Source of the DNA: Actinomyces oris
GTDB taxonomy: Bacteria; Actinomycetota; Actinomycetes; Actinomycetales; Actinomycetaceae
Assembly: GCF_006546825.1 (NCBI RefSeq)
Contig: NZ_VICC01000001.1
Coordinates: 622,191 to 686,190 of the forward strand
DNA length: 64,000 nucleotides
Direction of reading: 5' to 3'
Under the pieces are notes generated by a model, which was given only the letters and a program-made list of their open reading frames with translations, did no database searches and had not been told where the DNA came from. Below, piece by piece: positions 63,818 to 64,000 of the stretch. The position numbers and the translations under genes were made by a program. Every line of letters starts with the position of its first letter. Position 1 is the first letter of the stretch.

Positions 63818-63823
63818 TACGGT
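63818..63823 (+). promoter_or_regulatory. -10 box (TACGGT) of a leaderless gene
   Basis: TACGGT, 6 nt, then GTG at 63830. The stretch 63577-63817 has no gene I can support. Confidence 0.45.
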
Positions 63824-63829
63824 TGCGGT

Positions 63830-64000
63830 GTGGGAATCGAGATCTGGGCAGTCATCGCCCTCATCACGGTTCTCTCCGTGTACCTCCTTCCGCTTTTAGT
63901 GGGGCGCCGCGAGATGGCTCGCCGCTCCAACGTCCAGGACCGCTACTCGGCTGAGCTGCGGGTCCTGGCCACGGGTGCGGCCGCCGTCGAACGCGACGAC
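63830..64000 (+). CDS. Membrane protein, N-terminal part (runs off the window)
   Basis: 57 codons from a GTG at 63830. One membrane helix (EIWAVIALITVLSVYLLPLL) is followed by a basic GRREMARRSN segment and a hydrophilic RYSAELRVLATGAAAVERDD. The pattern of a single N-terminal helix with a following basic cytoplasmic segment, downstream of the moeA-rimJ pair, is often seen in actinobacteria (a conserved membrane protein of unknown function). No start upstream is better placed. The product continues beyond the window. Confidence 0.65.
   Translation, partial: MGIEIWAVIALITVLSVYLLPLLVGRREMARRSNVQDRYSAELRVLATGAAAVERDD

Overview
The window is chromosomal DNA of a GC-rich actinobacterium. An oral-type Actinomyces or close relative fits best: Actinobacteria-type XPB and Lhr helicases, DUF3027, a solo groEL with two CIRCE operators, an IdeR-like regulator with all DtxR metal ligands, a c-di-AMP riboswitch before an NlpC/P60 hydrolase, and many leaderless start codons. 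The genus is an inference from gene content; no rRNA is present.

Layout. 1-9.6 kb: housekeeping genes (rlmB, cysS, ispF, ung, a LytR_C protein, a GH15-like protein, CIRCE-controlled groEL). 9.7-21.4 kb: a WXG100 protein, an HD-domain protein, an OmpR-type two-component system, a NYN-domain protein, a phased GGGGAC repeat array, a PspA/TPM envelope-stress pair, a glutamine amidotransferase and XPB helicase. 21.8-27.1 kb: a 5.3-kb mercury-resistance transposon (tniB, tniA, tnpR, merB relic, merA, merR). Its terminal inverted repeats and flanking 9-bp direct repeats are visible, and it lies inside an older palindromic element. 27.2-39.2 kb: a helicase-like protein, DUF3027, family-5 uracil-DNA glycosylase, Lhr and a purine permease. 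39.2-43.0 kb: a second copy of the palindromic element, then a toxin/immunity pair in which a PrsW-like membrane protease region is fused to a C-terminal nuclease toxin domain. 43.2-48.1 kb: an MFS exporter, IdeR-like regulator, riboswitch plus NlpC/P60 hydrolase, and UspA. 48.2-54.2 kb: a very small AICE-like integrative element in tRNA-Arg(CCU), bounded by a perfect 50-bp direct repeat and carrying integrase, FtsK/TraB-like translocase and RepSA-like replication genes. 54.4-64 kb: a large degenerate helicase/endonuclease protein, mscL, a CpaB-like SAF protein, 5-formyl-THF cyclo-ligase, moeA, a GNAT acetyltransferase and the start of a membrane protein.

How the parts relate. DNA-repair functions recur (Ung, family-5 UDG, XPB, Lhr, a degenerate SF1 helicase). 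Envelope functions include PspA/TPM, MscL, LytR_C and riboswitch-controlled NlpC/P60. Two independent mobile insertions are delimited at base resolution. The most unusual items are the PrsW/Tox-REase fusion with its adjacent immunity gene, the miniature AICE whose rep would fall directly downstream of int in the excised circle, the mer transposon whose transposase seems to have lost its first catalytic segment, and the two-copy palindromic element.
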